From positions 1 to 64,000 of the forward strand of contig JAFEEF010000001.1 of the NCBI GenBank assembly GCA_018241265.1: a stretch of 64,000 bases of DNA, given 5' to 3'. The position numbers and the translations under genes were made by a program. The notes beneath the pieces were generated by a model that did no database searches, had not been told where the DNA came from, and worked only from the letters and a program-made list of their open reading frames with translations. Positions 37,070-46,606 of this stretch are shown here, one piece after another (position 1 is the stretch's first letter; every line of letters starts with the position of its first letter). Source of the DNA: Pseudomonadota bacterium. GTDB taxonomy: Bacteria > Pseudomonadota > Gammaproteobacteria > Burkholderiales > Burkholderiaceae_C.

Positions 37070-38334
37070 TGAAGGCCGGTTCCATGCGGCATCGCCACGG
37101 ACCCGCAACGCAAGCCCGCGGCACGGCACTCGTCGAGGCGCTGATCTCGTTCATGGTGCTGTCGGTCGGCATGCTCGCCGCGACACGCATCCAGACCGAC
37201 CTGCGCCTCCATGCCGAACTGGCACGCCAGCGCGCCGAAGCGGTGCGCCTCGCGCAGGATGATCTCGAACGGCTGCGTGCCTATGTCGATCTCGCCGCCT
37301 ACGGCGCGATCGCCGATGCGCGCAGCACGGCCAGCGGCGACGGCAGCGGCGCGACGAGCTACGAGATCGAGCGCAAGGTCGACGCCGGCGCGCGCACGCA
37401 GGCCACGGCCGTCGTGGTGACGGTGCGCTGGACCGCTCGCGACAGTGCCGCGCGCTCGGTCACGCTGGCATCGTTCATCGCGGCCGCCGACCCGGCCGCC
37501 GGCGGCGCGCTGGCGATCGCACCGGTCGCGGCCACGGCGGTGGGCGCCTACGGCCGCTCGGTCGACATACCGCTCGCCGCCCGTGACCTCGGCGACGGCC
37601 GCAGCGCGCTGAAGCCGGTGGAGGGCGGCACGGTCGCGATCGTCTTCGACAACGTCTCGGGCGCCGTGCTGGCTCGCTGCAGCGGCGTCGCCGCGACGCG
37701 GCCTACCCAGCGCCTGGCTGCGGCCGATCTGGCCGGCTGCGACAGCGGCGTCGGGATGCTGCTGAGCGGCAGCGTGCGCTACACGACCGCGGCCGCGCCC
37801 AACCCGGCGGCGGCCAACGACGCGCCGCTGCCGGCCGATGTCAGCCTGACCGCGGCGAGCGAGGCGCCATCGTCGGCGCAATGCGATGGCGAGGCGAAGA
37901 AGACGGTGCGCTACACGGTGGGCTCTGGCCTGCGGTATGCAGCAGTGCCGGTCGACGCCACGCCCGACTGGCTGGGCCTGCCCGCGTGGGCCGACACCGG
38001 CGACCGCCATGTCGCCTACCATTGCGTCGTCCGCCCACCGGCCGGTGGTCGTTGGTCGGGCAGCGCCCAGTTCGTGCCGCGCGGCTGGAGCGTCGGCTCC
38101 GGTCCGGCCGACCGGCATGTCTGTCGCTACAGCGCCGATCTCGACGGCAGCGGCGCGGTCGATGCCAACCTCGAACATCCCTACGGCTACACCCATGTCG
38201 GCAATGCGTTGGCGCAGCAGAACTTCCTCGTCGTTCCCGGCACGGCGACCTGTCCGGCCGCTGCGCCGGTGCGCATCGACGGCACGGCGCAAGACGTGCT
38301 CGTCGACCTGAGCACAGCGCTTCAGCAACCCTGA
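37069..38334 (+). CDS. pilV: PilV-like minor pilin, enlarged
   Basis: A 421-residue protein. The prepilin region reads ARG|TALVEALISFMVLSVGMLA, the PilV-type motif. The globular domain is long for the family and contains four or more cysteines, e.g. DSSAQCDG, HVAYHCVV and RHVCRYS, that could form disulphides. One base overlaps the pilX stop. Together with pilX it suggests an elaborate, periplasmically exposed pilus tip. The start at 37069 has no strong ribosome site of its own, consistent with coupling. Confidence 0.72.
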   Translation: MKAGSMRHRHGPATQARGTALVEALISFMVLSVGMLAATRIQTDLRLHAELARQRAEAVRLAQDDLERLRAYVDLAAYGAIADARSTASGDGSGATSYEIERKVDAGARTQATAVVVTVRWTARDSAARSVTLASFIAAADPAAGGALAIAPVAATAVGAYGRSVDIPLAARDLGDGRSALKPVEGGTVAIVFDNVSGAVLARCSGVAATRPTQRLAAADLAGCDSGVGMLLSGSVRYTTAAAPNPAAANDAPLPADVSLTAASEAPSSAQCDGEAKKTVRYTVGSGLRYAAVPVDATPDWLGLPAWADTGDRHVAYHCVVRPPAGGRWSGSAQFVPRGWSVGSGPADRHVCRYSADLDGSGAVDANLEHPYGYTHVGNALAQQNFLVVPGTATCPAAAPVRIDGTAQDVLVDLSTALQQP

Positions 38335-38341
38335 CACGCCC

Positions 38342-39469
38342 ATGAACCATCCGCCACCGGTGACGCCGATGCAGGAGGCGCTGGCGCTCGCGCAGCAGGC
38401 GATCGGCCTGTCCGACCCGAACCCCCGCGTCGGCTGCGTGATCGTCGCGCCCGACGGCTCGGTGATCGGCCGCGGCCACACGCAGCAGGCCGGCGGACCG
38501 CACGCCGAGATCATGGCGCTGCGCGACGCCGCGGCGCGGGGCGCCGATGTGCGCGGCTCGACCGTCCACGTCACGCTCGAGCCGTGCTCGCACCATGGCC
38601 GCACGCCGCCGTGCTGCGACGCGCTGATCGCCGCCGGCATCGGGCGCGTCGTGATGGCCGTCGAAGACCCGAACCCGCTGGTCGCCGGGCAAGGCGCGGC
38701 GCGCCTGCGTGCGGCCGGCATCGCGGTCGAGCACGGGCCGCTGGGCGACGAAGCGCGCGAGCTCAACATCGGCTTCTTCTCGCGCATGCAGCGCGGACGT
38801 CCGTGGGTGAGGCTGAAGGCCGCGGTCTCGCTCGACGGCCGCACCGCGCTGCCCAACGGCGTGAGCCAGTGGATCACCGGAGCGGAGGCGCGCACCGACG
38901 GCCACGCCTGGCGGCGCCGCGCCGGCGCCGTGCTGACCGGCGTCGGCACGGTGCTCGACGACAACCCGCGGCTGGACGTGCGGCTGGTGCCGACGCCGCG
39001 CCAGCCGTTGCGCGCGATCGTCGACTCGCGCCTCGAGACGCCGCCCGACGCGCGCATCCTCGACGAACCCGGTTCGGTGCTGATCTACGCCGCACGGCCC
39101 GACGCCCCCCAGCGCGAGGCAGCGCTGATCGCGCGCCGCGCAGAGATCGCGCACGTCCCCGGGGCGACCGGCAAGGTCGACCTGCCGGCGATGCTCGCCG
39201 ACCTGGCGCAGCGCGGCATCAACGAACTCCACGTCGAGGCCGGCCACAAGCTGAACGGCTCGTTCGTGCGCGAAGGGCTGGTCGACGAGTTCCTGGTCTA
39301 CATGGCGCCGATGCTGATCGGCAGCGGGCGCGAGCTCGCGCTGTTCGGCCCGCTCGAGCAACTCGCAGCGGCGCCACGCCTGCGCTGGCTCGGCATCGAG
39401 CGCATCGGCGCCGACCTGCGCCTGCTGGCGCGGCCGGAGCGCACCGATCAACCGTGGCCCAGCGCCTGA
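38342..39469 (+). CDS. ribD: RibD deaminase/reductase
   Basis: A 375-residue bifunctional riboflavin enzyme. The N-terminal deaminase (residues ~9-150) shows GGPHAEIMAL and EPCSHHGRTPPCCDALI, with zinc-binding His and Cys. The C-terminal reductase (~155-370) has GRTALPNGVSQWITG and the late GRELALFGPL. Pathway steps: deamination then reduction of the pyrimidine ribosylphosphate. It begins 7 nt after pilV and heads the rib cluster, although ribE/ribBA/ribH lie 0.7 kb on, across a minus-strand CBS gene. Its 3' end overlaps that gene by 22 nt. Confidence 0.95.
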   Translation: MNHPPPVTPMQEALALAQQAIGLSDPNPRVGCVIVAPDGSVIGRGHTQQAGGPHAEIMALRDAAARGADVRGSTVHVTLEPCSHHGRTPPCCDALIAAGIGRVVMAVEDPNPLVAGQGAARLRAAGIAVEHGPLGDEARELNIGFFSRMQRGRPWVRLKAAVSLDGRTALPNGVSQWITGAEARTDGHAWRRRAGAVLTGVGTVLDDNPRLDVRLVPTPRQPLRAIVDSRLETPPDARILDEPGSVLIYAARPDAPQREAALIARRAEIAHVPGATGKVDLPAMLADLAQRGINELHVEAGHKLNGSFVREGLVDEFLVYMAPMLIGSGRELALFGPLEQLAAAPRLRWLGIERIGADLRLLARPERTDQPWPSA

Positions 39470-40065
39470 GCCAGGTCGGCAAAGCTGCGGGAGCGCAGCT
39501 CGACCGCGATCGTGTGGCCGAGCGCCCGCTCGACCCGATTGGCCGAGAACAGCCCGCGCACGACGCGCTGCCCGCCGGGCTCGGTCTCCATGGCGATCAG
39601 GTAGCGCTCGCTGGCGGCACGGAAGGTCGCGGCGATGTCGCCGACGCGCGCGTTCGCGAGGCGCGACGCATCGATCGTCACCCAGTCCGCGACCGGCGTC
39701 ATCACGTCGGCGGCCGTCAGGTCGTGGTGACTCGCCATGCGCCGGCTCGCGGCGACCATCGAGCGCTCGCCCTGCAGGTCGGCCGCGGTGACAAAGCCGA
39801 CCACCTCGTTGCTGCTGCCTTCGACGACGAACGCCATGCGCACGCCGGCCAGCTGCATCAGGCGGCGCGTGTCCGGCAGCGCTTCGCCGGCAGGCACGAC
39901 GACGCTGGGCGCGACGCGCAGGTCGGTGAAGACGGCCGAGGCGGGATCGCCGAGGTCGGCGTGCGCTTCGCTGCTCGCCAGTATGAGCCGTGGCTCGCGC
40001 GGGGTCTGGACCGGCAACGCAAGGTAGTCACGCACGCTCTTTCTCCTGTCGAAATTCGGGCCCAC
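39448..40065 (-). CDS. Tandem CBS-domain protein
   Basis: A 205-residue soluble protein with two CBS repeats (about residues 45-115 and 118-185): DLRVAPSVVVPAGEALPDTRRLMQ and AADVMTPVADWVTIDASRLAN mark their starts. Such pairs bind adenosine nucleotides and regulate attached or partner proteins; here no effector domain is fused. GTG start at 40065 with AGGAG just before; an in-frame GTG at 40035, also with AGGAG, gives a shorter protein. It overlaps ribD by 22 nt tail to tail and is divergent from ribE. Confidence 0.75.
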   Translation of the reverse strand: MGPNFDRRKSVRDYLALPVQTPREPRLILASSEAHADLGDPASAVFTDLRVAPSVVVPAGEALPDTRRLMQLAGVRMAFVVEGSSNEVVGFVTAADLQGERSMVAASRRMASHHDLTAADVMTPVADWVTIDASRLANARVGDIAATFRAASERYLIAMETEPGGQRVVRGLFSANRVERALGHTIAVELRSRSFADLAQALGHG

Positions 40066-40168
40066 GGTTTACTCCTGTCATCCGCGGCGCGCAAGATTCT
40101 TTACGGGCCCGCAAAGGTCGTCCGCTCGTCGACCGGCACGCGCCGGAGCCGCCTGCGACAATCGCACG

Positions 40169-40804
40169 ATGTTCACCGGCATCATCAGCGGCGTCGGCCG
40201 CATCGATCGAGCGCGCGACACGGGCGCCGGCAACGGCACCGGTCACGGCAAGGTGCTCGAGATCGCGGCACCGCCGAACTACCTCGACGACGTCGAGCTG
40301 GGCGACAGCATCGCGCTGAACGGCGCCTGCATGACGGTCACCACGCTCGATCGGGCGGCGTCGCGCTTCACCGTCGACATCTCCGCCGAGAGCCTGTCGA
40401 AGACCGCAGGTCTGGCCGAGACCGGTCCGATCAACCTCGAGAAGGCCCTGCGCGCCAACGACCGGCTGGGCGGACACCTCGTATCCGGGCACGTCGACGG
40501 CATCGGCAAGGTGACGCACTTCGCGCCGATCGGCGAGTCGCACGAACTGCGCGTCCTCGCGCCGGCGGCGCTGGCGCGCTTCATCGCGTACAAGGGCTCG
40601 ATCACCGTGAACGGCGTGAGCCTCACGGTCAACCGCGTGACGGACCGCGCCGAGGGCTGCGAGCTCAGCATCAACCTGATTCCGCACACTGTTCTGCACA
40701 CGACGCTCGGCCTCCTCGTCGAAGGCGGCGCCGTCAACCTCGAGATCGACCTGATCGCGCGCTACGTCGAGCGCATGCTGGGCAGCGCCGCCGCGCCGCG
40801 CTGA
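40169..40804 (+). CDS. ribE: Riboflavin synthase, alpha subunit
   Basis: A 211-residue trimeric riboflavin synthase built from two lumazine-binding repeats: [12 protein letters not shown] (1-) and [18 protein letters not shown] (~97-). Both carry the conserved His/Cys-proximal residues; the [10 protein letters not shown] and VNGACMTV loops pair. It dismutates two lumazine molecules. No FMN riboswitch precedes it. It is 143 nt before ribBA in the same direction. Confidence 0.96.
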   Translation: MFTGIISGVGRIDRARDTGAGNGTGHGKVLEIAAPPNYLDDVELGDSIALNGACMTVTTLDRAASRFTVDISAESLSKTAGLAETGPINLEKALRANDRLGGHLVSGHVDGIGKVTHFAPIGESHELRVLAPAALARFIAYKGSITVNGVSLTVNRVTDRAEGCELSINLIPHTVLHTTLGLLVEGGAVNLEIDLIARYVERMLGSAAAPR

Positions 40805-40947
40805 GTCGCCGGAGCGAAGCGCCCATGCAATTGCGCAGCGCAGGCGACTCGGCTCGGGGGCCGTTCCGGCGTTGTGCGAATCGAATGCCTCTCAACCCCT
40901 GAGCCCGCCCGGGGCCACGGCCGACCCCTCCACCTACAATTCCGCGC

Positions 40948-42081
40948 ATGTCGCTGTCTCCCATACCCGAGCTCGTCGCCGAGCTCGCCGCCGGCCGCAT
41001 GGTCATCCTGGTCGACGAAGAAGACCGCGAGAACGAAGGCGATCTCGTGATGGCCGCCGACCATGTGACGCCGCAGGCGATCAACTTCATGGCGCGCTAC
41101 GGTCGCGGGCTGATCTGTCTCGCGTTGTCGGCCGAGCGCTGCGATCGCCTCGGTCTCGTGCCGATGACGACCCGCAACGGGACCAAGCACGGCACCGCGT
41201 TCACCGTCTCGATCGAGGCCGCCACCGGCATCGATACCGGCATCTCCGCGGCCGACCGCGCGCGCACCGTGCAGGTCGCCGTCGCGCGCGATGCCAAACC
41301 GAGCGACCTCGTGCAGCCCGGCCACGTCTTTCCGCTGCGTGCGCAGGAAGGCGGCGTCCTGATGCGAGCCGGCCACACCGAAGCCGGCTGCGACCTCGCG
41401 GCGATGGCCGGCCGGACGCAGGCCGCGGTGATCTGCGAGGTGATGAAGGACGACGGCACGATGGCGCGCCTGCCCGACCTCGTCGAGTTCGGCAAGTCGC
41501 ACGGCCTGAAGATCGGCAGCATCGCCGCGCTGATCGAACACCGCAGCCGCCACGAAACGCTGATCGAGCAGGTCGGCAGTCGCCCGCTCGAGACGGCGCA
41601 TGGCCGCTTCGACTGCACCGCCTACCGCGATCGCAGCGGCGGACTGCACCTGGCGTTGACGCATGGCCGCTGGACCGCGGACGACGAAGTGCCGGTGCGC
41701 GTGCACGAGCCGCTGTCGGTGCTCGACCTGCTCGACGTCGGCACCGAATGCCATTCCTGGCCGCTGCCGCGCGCGCTCGAAGTGCTGCAGGCGCAAACCT
41801 GCGGCGCGGCGTTGCTGCTCAATTGCGGCGAGGACAGCGGTGCGCTGCTGCCGCAACTGCTGACCCCGAGTCGCGAAGCGCTGGCGCGCACCCCGCAGAT
41901 CGACCTGCGCACCTACGGCATCGGCGCGCAGATCCTGCGCGACCTCGGCATCCACCGCATGAAGTTGCTCGGCAGCCCGCGCCGCATGCCGAGCATGACC
42001 GGCTACGGCCTCGAGATCACCGGCTTCGTCGCCGCCGAGGAGAGCCCGAACCTGGAAAAGGAAATCCATGCAGCACGCTGA
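40948..42081 (+). CDS. ribB: DHBP synthase with degenerate GTP cyclohydrolase II domain
   Basis: A 377-residue RibBA-type protein. The N-terminal half (~1-200) is an intact 3,4-dihydroxy-2-butanone-4-phosphate synthase: [38 protein letters not shown] and [20 protein letters not shown]. The C-terminal half keeps the RibA outline ([22 protein letters not shown]) but not the CX(n)CxC zinc cluster: the matching region has [15 protein letters not shown] and [14 protein letters not shown]. Cyclohydrolase activity is therefore doubtful. It overlaps ribH by 14 nt. Confidence 0.9.
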   Translation: MSLSPIPELVAELAAGRMVILVDEEDRENEGDLVMAADHVTPQAINFMARYGRGLICLALSAERCDRLGLVPMTTRNGTKHGTAFTVSIEAATGIDTGISAADRARTVQVAVARDAKPSDLVQPGHVFPLRAQEGGVLMRAGHTEAGCDLAAMAGRTQAAVICEVMKDDGTMARLPDLVEFGKSHGLKIGSIAALIEHRSRHETLIEQVGSRPLETAHGRFDCTAYRDRSGGLHLALTHGRWTADDEVPVRVHEPLSVLDLLDVGTECHSWPLPRALEVLQAQTCGAALLLNCGEDSGALLPQLLTPSREALARTPQIDLRTYGIGAQILRDLGIHRMKLLGSPRRMPSMTGYGLEITGFVAAEESPNLEKEIHAAR

Positions 42082-42532
42082 CCTCGGCACCGCGCCGGCG
42101 CTCGACGGCCGCGACCTGCGCATCGGCGTCGTGCAGGCGCGCTTCAACGCGGAGATCACGAACGCGCTGGCGCAAGCCTGCCTGGCCGAGCTGCGGGCGC
42201 TCGGCGTCGGCGACGACGATGTCCGCCACGTCAGCGTGCCGGGCGCGCTCGAAGTCGCGCTGGCGCTCAAGGCGCTTGCCGACACCGACGACTACGACGC
42301 GCTGATCGCGCTCGGCTGCATCATCCGCGGCGAGACGTATCACTTCGAGCTGGTCGCCAACGAAAGCGGCGCCGGCATCACGCGTGTCGGCCTCGACCAC
42401 ATGCTCCCGATCGCGAACGCGGTGCTGACGGTCGAGAACACCGAGCAGGCCTGGGCGCGCGCCGCCGACAAGGGCCGCGACGCCGCGCGCGTCGCCGTCG
42501 AGATGGCGCAGTTGATGGAAGCGCTGTCGTGA
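42068..42532 (+). CDS. ribH: 6,7-dimethyl-8-ribityllumazine synthase
   Basis: A 154-residue lumazine synthase (beta subunit). Motifs: [42 protein letters not shown] (with the catalytic His) and a C-terminal [25 protein letters not shown] helix. It joins the RibB and RibD products. Four-base overlap with nusB and 14-nt overlap with the upstream gene show an operon. Confidence 0.96.
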   Translation: MQHADLGTAPALDGRDLRIGVVQARFNAEITNALAQACLAELRALGVGDDDVRHVSVPGALEVALALKALADTDDYDALIALGCIIRGETYHFELVANESGAGITRVGLDHMLPIANAVLTVENTEQAWARAADKGRDAARVAVEMAQLMEALS

Positions 42533-43032
42533 GCGAGGAACCGACCGCGAGCGGGCCGGCCACCGCCGCCAAGCCGAAACGCCCGGCCATCAAACGTCCG
42601 CCGTCGGCACGCCGGCGCGCGCGCGAGTTCGCGCTGCAAGGCCTCTACGAATGGCTGATCGCCGCCAGCGATGCCGGCGCGGTCGACGCGCACGTGCGCG
42701 AGCAGGAAGGCTTCGACAAGTGCGACACGGCGCACTTCGATGCGCTGCTGCACGGCTGCATTGCCGAAGCCGCCGACATCGATGCGGTGCTGGCGCGCCA
42801 CGTCGATCGCAAGACGACGCAGCTGTCGCCGGTCGAGCACGGCGTGCTGATGATCGGCGTCTACGAGCTCACGCACTGCATCGACATTCCGTACAAGGTC
42901 GCGATCAACGAAGCGGTCGAGCTGGCCAAGAGCTACGGCGGCACCGACGGCCACAAGTACGTGAACGGCGTGCTCGACAAGGCCGCGGCCGACCTGCGGC
43001 CGGTCGAGGTGCAGGCCGCGCGCAAGCGCTGA
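42529..43032 (+). CDS. nusB: Transcription antitermination factor NusB
   Basis: A 167-residue all-alpha NusB. A basic, Pro/Lys-rich N-terminal extension (~25 residues) precedes the RNA-binding [16 protein letters not shown] motif; the C-terminal repeat includes [32 protein letters not shown], characteristic of the family. NusB with S10 loads at rRNA boxA. GTG start at 42529 overlaps the ribH stop (GTGA), the standard ribH-nusB coupling. Confidence 0.96.
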   Translation: MSEEPTASGPATAAKPKRPAIKRPPSARRRAREFALQGLYEWLIAASDAGAVDAHVREQEGFDKCDTAHFDALLHGCIAEAADIDAVLARHVDRKTTQLSPVEHGVLMIGVYELTHCIDIPYKVAINEAVELAKSYGGTDGHKYVNGVLDKAAADLRPVEVQAARKR

Positions 43033-43050
43033 CCGGCCGGAGCCCGCAAG

Positions 43051-44232
43051 ATGATGAAGCTGGCCTCGCGGCTCGATCGCATCGAGCCCTTCTACGTGAT
43101 GGAGTTCGCCAAGGCCGCCGCCGAGCTGGCGCGCAGCCCGGCATGCGCGGCATCGCCGATGATCTTCCTGAACATCGGCGAGCCGGACTTCACCGCGCCG
43201 CCCGCGGTGCAGGCCGCGGCCGAGCAGGCGCTGCGCGCCGGCCGCACGCAATACACCGATGCGGCCGGCCTGCCGGCGCTGCGCCAGCGCATCGCGCAGT
43301 GGTACGGCGAGCGCTACGACCTCGACATCGCGCCCCGGCGCATCATGGTGACGGCCGGCGCGTCGGCCGCATTGCAGCTCGCCTGCCTGGCACTCGTCGA
43401 GCGCGGCGACGAAGTGCTGCTGCCCGACCCCAGCTATCCCTGCAACCGCCATTTCGTCGCCGCGGCCGACGGCGTGCCGATGCCGCTGCCGGCCGGTCCC
43501 GAGATGCGCTACCAGCTCAGCGCGACCGGCGTCGAGGCGGCCTGGAGCGCCGCCACGCGTGGCGTGCTGCTGGCATCGCCGTCGAATCCGACCGGCACGT
43601 CGATCGCCGCCGACGAGATGTCCCGCATCGTCGATGTCGTGCGTGCGCGCGGCGGCTTCACGCTGGTCGACGAGATCTACCTGGGCCTGTCGTACGACGA
43701 GCGCTACGGCCACAGCGCGCTGATGCACGGCGACGACGTCGTCTCGATCAACAGCTTCTCGAAGTACTTCAACATGACCGGCTGGCGGCTCGGCTGGCTG
43801 GTGGTGCCGGAGACGCTGGTCGCGCCGATCGAGAAGCTCGCGCAGAACCTCTACATCTGCGCCAGCGCGGTCGCGCAGCATGCCGCGCTGGCCTGCTTCG
43901 ACAGCGAATCGATCGCCATCTACGAACAGCGCCGCGCCGAGTTCCGCGCCCGCCGCGACTTCATCGTGCCGGCGCTCGAGGCGATCGGGCTGCCCGTGCC
44001 GGTGTTGCCCGACGGCGCGTTCTACGCCTGGGCAGACTGCACCCGCCACGCCGCGAGCAGTTGGGACTTCGCCGGCGACGTACTGCAGCGCGCCCACGTC
44101 GCGATCACGCCAGGCCGCGACTTCGGCCATGCGAGCGCCGAGCACTTCGTGCGCTTCTCGTATGCCAACTCGATGGCGCACCTGGAAGAAGCGGTCGAAC
44201 GCATCGGGCGCCTGCTCGCCGCATCGACGTAG
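43051..44232 (+). CDS. PLP-dependent aminotransferase, class I
   Basis: A 393-residue fold-type I aminotransferase. PLP lysine K238 lies in NSFSKYFNMTGWRLGW; other motifs are NIGEPDFTAPPAVQAA, VTAGASAALQLA, SPSNPTGTSI and LVDEIYLGLSYDER (Asp/Tyr contacts), and a C-terminal RFSYANSMAHLEEAVERI helix. It resembles the alanine/aspartate-type subgroup; the exact amino acid donor is unclear. It follows nusB by 18 nt, likely the last gene of the operon. Confidence 0.85.
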   Translation: MMKLASRLDRIEPFYVMEFAKAAAELARSPACAASPMIFLNIGEPDFTAPPAVQAAAEQALRAGRTQYTDAAGLPALRQRIAQWYGERYDLDIAPRRIMVTAGASAALQLACLALVERGDEVLLPDPSYPCNRHFVAAADGVPMPLPAGPEMRYQLSATGVEAAWSAATRGVLLASPSNPTGTSIAADEMSRIVDVVRARGGFTLVDEIYLGLSYDERYGHSALMHGDDVVSINSFSKYFNMTGWRLGWLVVPETLVAPIEKLAQNLYICASAVAQHAALACFDSESIAIYEQRRAEFRARRDFIVPALEAIGLPVPVLPDGAFYAWADCTRHAASSWDFAGDVLQRAHVAITPGRDFGHASAEHFVRFSYANSMAHLEEAVERIGRLLAAST

Positions 44233-44419
44233 GGGCTTCGAGCAATCGGCGTGCCCGATAAGCAGCGGAATGCCGAGTTTGTATGTAAATGTAACTATGA
44301 CGCCGTTACCCGGCCGGCCCTTGCTATGTTGCGCCTTACGCGGCTGCAGGCCGCGTCAGCGCGCTGTTTGATCACGCCAGCGCGTGTCACATGACATGAC
44401 GTGACCTCAGGGAGACCAC

Positions 44420-44941
44420 ATGCGAAACATCCTCGCGGGGGTGCTGCTATGCAGCGCATTGCTGAGCGCACCGACCGCGCAAGCCGACGTCCGCTACGAC
44501 TTCAACGCCTACAGTTCATTCGCCACCAACGGCGAACAGTTCAGCGGCAGCTTCTCGGTGCAGCTGCCCGACTTTCCGACCAGTGACTTGACCATTCCCG
44601 CCAGCTCGCTGCTGAGCTGCACCGCGGTATCGTCGTTGGGCGACCCGGTGACCTGCACCGCCCAGCAGTTCCTGGTCAGTGTGAGCGCGACCAACGACAC
44701 CGTGGAGTTCGGCGTCTCGTCGCCGACGAATCCGACGCTGGGTATCCTCTACTATTTCGACGAAGGCGCGTTCAGCGCTTACGGCTACTACCAGACCGTG
44801 CTGTTCGGCAACGAGCAGGCGGGTACGCTGACCGTCAGCGAGGTCGCACCCGTGCCCGAGCCGGCGAGCGTCGCCATGCTCGGCGGCGGCCTTGCGTTGC
44901 TCGGCGTCGCGGCACGGCGGCGGCGCCACGGCACTCGCTGA
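44420..44941 (+). CDS. PEP-CTERM sorting-domain protein
   Basis: A 173-residue exported protein: signal peptide (LAGVLLCSALLSAPTAQA), a Ser/Thr/Phe-rich beta body with two cysteines, and a C-terminal VPEPAS motif, hydrophobic helix and ARRRRHGTR tail. The sorting tag shows it is processed by an exosortase. Upstream (44233-44419) is a 187-nt AT-richer stretch with the tandem pentamers ATGAC-ATGAC-GTGAC at 44391-44405. AGGGAGACC sits 7 nt before the start. It is unrelated in sequence to the 10-kb PEP-CTERM protein apart from the tag. Confidence 0.85.
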   Translation: MRNILAGVLLCSALLSAPTAQADVRYDFNAYSSFATNGEQFSGSFSVQLPDFPTSDLTIPASSLLSCTAVSSLGDPVTCTAQQFLVSVSATNDTVEFGVSSPTNPTLGILYYFDEGAFSAYGYYQTVLFGNEQAGTLTVSEVAPVPEPASVAMLGGGLALLGVAARRRRHGTR

Positions 44942-45019
44942 CGCGCCTCGTCGCGCGAGCGGCATCGCGCGGACCGCGATAATGCGACCCGGGCCGGACC
45001 AGCGCCGGCCCTGGTGTTC

Positions 45020-45472
45020 ATGCACGATCCCGATACCGCCCCGTTCCGCTTCACTGTCCGCGTCTATTGGGAAGACACCGATGCCGGCGGCATCGTCTTC
45101 TACGCGAACTACCTGAAGTTCTTCGAGCGCGCGCGCACCGAATGGCTGCGCGCGCTCGGCCTTGCGCAGGAAGAATTGCGCACGGCCGGCGGACTGCTCT
45201 TCATGGTCAGCGCGGCCTCGCTGCGTTACCTCGCGCCGGCGCGCCTCGACGATGCGATCGACGTGACCGTGCGGCCGCGCAGCGCCGGCCGCGCCACGCT
45301 CGAACTCGGCCAGGAGGCCTGGCGCCGCGAACCTTCGGGACCGGCCAAGTTGCTCGCCGACGCGACGGTGCGCATCGCCTGCGTGGACGCCGGAACTTAT
45401 CGCCCACGTCGCATTCCGACTTCACTTTTGCAGGCGTTCGCCGACGCCCGCCCTACCCACGCCCACGGATGA
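45020..45472 (+). CDS. ybgC: YbgC-like acyl-CoA thioesterase of the Tol cluster
   Basis: A 150-residue hotdog-fold thioesterase. The signature DTDAGGIVFYANYLKFFERARTEWLR includes the catalytic Asp of the YbgC family. It is followed after a 4-nt overlap (ATGA) by tolQ, as in most proteobacteria. It may affect phospholipid acyl chains near the Tol-Pal complex. ATG at 45020 is used; the GTG at 45014 is a possible earlier start. Confidence 0.93.
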   Translation: MHDPDTAPFRFTVRVYWEDTDAGGIVFYANYLKFFERARTEWLRALGLAQEELRTAGGLLFMVSAASLRYLAPARLDDAIDVTVRPRSAGRATLELGQEAWRREPSGPAKLLADATVRIACVDAGTYRPRRIPTSLLQAFADARPTHAHG

Positions 45473-46167
45473 ATCAGGACCTGTCGATCTTCACCCTCGT
45501 CACGCAGGCGAGTCTCGTCGTCCAGATCGTGATGGCGGGCCTCTTGCTCGCATCGCTGGCGAGCTGGACCGTGATCTTCGGCAAGCTCTTCGGCCTGCGC
45601 CGCGTGCGCAACGCCAACGACGCCTTCGAGCGCGAGTTCTGGGCCGGCAAGAACCTCAACGACCTGTACGCCGACGCGGGACGGCGCGTCGACGGCTCGC
45701 CGATGGAGCGCATCTTCGCGTCCGGCATGCGCGAATTCCTGAAGCTGCGCGAGCGCCGCGTCGCCGATGCCGGCGCGCTGCTCGACGGTGCGCGCCGCGC
45801 GATGCGCGCGAGCTTCCAGCGCGAGCTCGACGTGATCGAGTCGAACCTGTCGTTCCTCGCCTCGGTCGGCTCGGTGTCGCCGTATGTCGGCCTGTTCGGC
45901 ACCGTGTGGGGGATCATGCATGCGTTCATCGGGCTGTCGAACCTGACGCAGGTGACCTTGGCCACGGTCGCACCGGGCATCGCCGAAGCGCTGGTCGCGA
46001 CCGCGATCGGCCTGTTCGCGGCGATCCCGGCGGTGATCGCCTACAACCGCTTCGCGCGCGACATCGACCGCATCGCGATCCAGCTCGAGACCTTCATCGA
46101 GGAGTTCTCGAACATCCTGCACCGCAACACCGGCACCGCCGCGGCCGCACCGGCCGCCACGCATTGA
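45469..46167 (+). CDS. tolQ: TolQ, Tol-Pal proton-channel subunit
   Basis: A 232-residue ExbB/TolQ-family protein with three transmembrane helices (~10-32, 130-155, 168-190). The second and third carry SVSPYVGLFGTVWGIMHAF and GIAEALVATAIGLFAAIPAVIAYN, the proton-path helices. With TolR it drives TolA to maintain outer-membrane constriction. It overlaps ybgC by 4 nt and precedes tolR by 1 nt. Confidence 0.96.
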   Translation: MNQDLSIFTLVTQASLVVQIVMAGLLLASLASWTVIFGKLFGLRRVRNANDAFEREFWAGKNLNDLYADAGRRVDGSPMERIFASGMREFLKLRERRVADAGALLDGARRAMRASFQRELDVIESNLSFLASVGSVSPYVGLFGTVWGIMHAFIGLSNLTQVTLATVAPGIAEALVATAIGLFAAIPAVIAYNRFARDIDRIAIQLETFIEEFSNILHRNTGTAAAAPAATH

Positions 46168-46168
46168 C

Positions 46169-46600
<432 letters not shown>

Positions 46601-46606
46601 TTCGCG

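Noticed and set aside
40805-40947. FMN riboswitch upstream of ribBA.
   Set aside because: The conserved FMN aptamer blocks (AGGAT-GAAATTCCC type) are absent.
44250-44419. Possible sigma-54 (-24/-12) promoter before the second PEP-CTERM gene (GG...TTGC).
   Set aside because: The spacing from GG to GC is one base short of the strict sigma-54 requirement.
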